A DNA stretch of 5,889 nucleotides from NCBI GenBank assembly GCA_030618925.1, contig JAUXCK010000199.1:1-5889 (forward strand), read 5' to 3'. This stretch comes from Desulfobacteraceae bacterium (GTDB lineage Bacteria > Desulfobacterota > Desulfobacteria > Desulfobacterales > SURF-7). The notes below the pieces were generated by a model. That model worked only from the letters and a program-made list of their open reading frames with translations, did not search any database and was not told the DNA's origin. Below, piece after piece: positions 5,170 to 5,889 of the stretch; position 1 is the stretch's first letter, and each line of letters begins with the position of its first letter. A program made the position numbers and the translations under genes.

Positions 5170-5889
5170 ATGATCCGTGTTGAAAAGCTTACCAAATATT
5201 ATCATGAGCTGTGTGCAGTGGATCATATTGATTTGCACATCCGGAAAGGAGAAATCCTGGGGCTTCTGGGCCCAAACGGGGCCGGAAAAACCACGACCCT
5301 TAGAATGCTGACCGGGTTTTTTCTGCCCACATCAGGCAATATCCGTGTCAAGAATTTTTCAATTCGGGAAGATGCCCTTGAAATTAAAAACCTTATAGGG
5401 TATCTGCCGGAATCGGCCCCACTCTACCACAGCATGCTTGTGTATGACTATCTGAATTACGTGGCCGACATCAGGGGGCTTGACCGGGACAGAAAAAAAA
5501 CACGGATTCGGGAGCTGGCTAAACTTTGCAGCTTAAGCGATATCATGCATAAGTCAATTGCCGAGCTCTCCAAGGGGCTAAAGCAGCGCGTTGGCCTGGC
5601 GCATGCCATGATGAATGATCCTGAAATCCTGATTCTGGATGAGCCCACATCCGGTCTCGATCCAAACCAGATCGTTGAGATCCGGGGCATCATCCGGGAG
5701 ATCGGAAAAGAAAAAACCGTTATTCTGTCCACCCATATTCTGAGTGAGGTCGAAGCAACCTGTGACCGGGTTGTGATTATCAATAAGGGAAAAATCGTTG
5801 CTGACGGGAGCACTGAATCCCTGCGGCAGACAGGAAACCAGGAATATTTAATCAATATCTCCCTGTTAAATGCAAAGGAAGAGGCAGTA
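5170..5889 (+). CDS. ABC transporter ATP-binding subunit, GldA/CcmA-like (3' end outside window)
   Basis: The first 240 residues are present with no stop codon; the gene runs off the window edge. It is a single nucleotide-binding domain: Walker A GPNGAGKTT (34-42, Lys40), signature LSKGLKQRVGLA (133-144), Walker B ILILDEPTSGLD (153-164, catalytic Glu158) and H-loop His189 (STHIL). It would power an ABC-2 type exporter at the inner face of the membrane. The Q-loop position reads LPESAPLY, with Glu81 where most ABC ATPases have Gln, and the signature has Lys-Gly-Leu in place of Gly-Gly-Gln. Both variations are, as I remember, usual in the branch that includes GldA of the gliding-motility transporter, so they do not suggest a dead enzyme. 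Its own promoter and the 331-base gap mark it as the probable first gene of an operon with membrane subunits downstream. The transported substrate cannot be told, and gliding should not be assumed. Confidence 0.92.
   Translation, partial: MIRVEKLTKYYHELCAVDHIDLHIRKGEILGLLGPNGAGKTTTLRMLTGFFLPTSGNIRVKNFSIREDALEIKNLIGYLPESAPLYHSMLVYDYLNYVADIRGLDRDRKKTRIRELAKLCSLSDIMHKSIAELSKGLKQRVGLAHAMMNDPEILILDEPTSGLDPNQIVEIRGIIREIGKEKTVILSTHILSEVEATCDRVVIINKGKIVADGSTESLRQTGNQEYLINISLLNAKEEAV

Overview
The window looks like ordinary chromosomal DNA from a Gram-negative, probably sulfate-reducing Desulfobacteraceae-type bacterium (Desulfobacterota). This placement is an inference from overall protein style (a long Cache/PAS hybrid kinase with an 'LDMIMDPGIDG' receiver motif and a GldA-like ABC ATPase). 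There is no rRNA or other marker to confirm it.

Layout: (1) positions 1-133 hold the last 43 codons of a + strand gene with two CxxC pairs. (2) An 86-base gap contains a palindromic element and separates this gene from a convergent gene. (3) A large membrane-bound hybrid histidine kinase lies on the - strand (3012 down to 220). (4) A 365-base divergent intergenic region carries a near-consensus sigma-70 promoter for the kinase, a roughly 140-base kinase leader with a small hairpin, a six-copy 9-base tandem repeat, and a hairpin just before the ribosome binding site of the next gene. (5) A + strand PLP-dependent enzyme closely resembling sphingosine-1-phosphate lyase follows (3378-4838). (6) A 331-base gap holds several short inverted repeats and then an AT-rich promoter region. 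(7) The start of an ABC-transporter ATPase gene runs off the right edge (5170-5889).

The genes do not form one operon. The kinase and the lyase-like gene are divergently transcribed, and the ABC gene has its own promoter and is probably the first gene of an export operon that continues outside the window. No mobile-element gene, CRISPR array, tRNA or rRNA was seen. The most interesting items are the lyase-like enzyme, which has an altered substrate-side loop and an extra C-terminal domain, and the dense small structures in the two intergenic regions. I found no convincing evidence of a wholly new multi-gene system.
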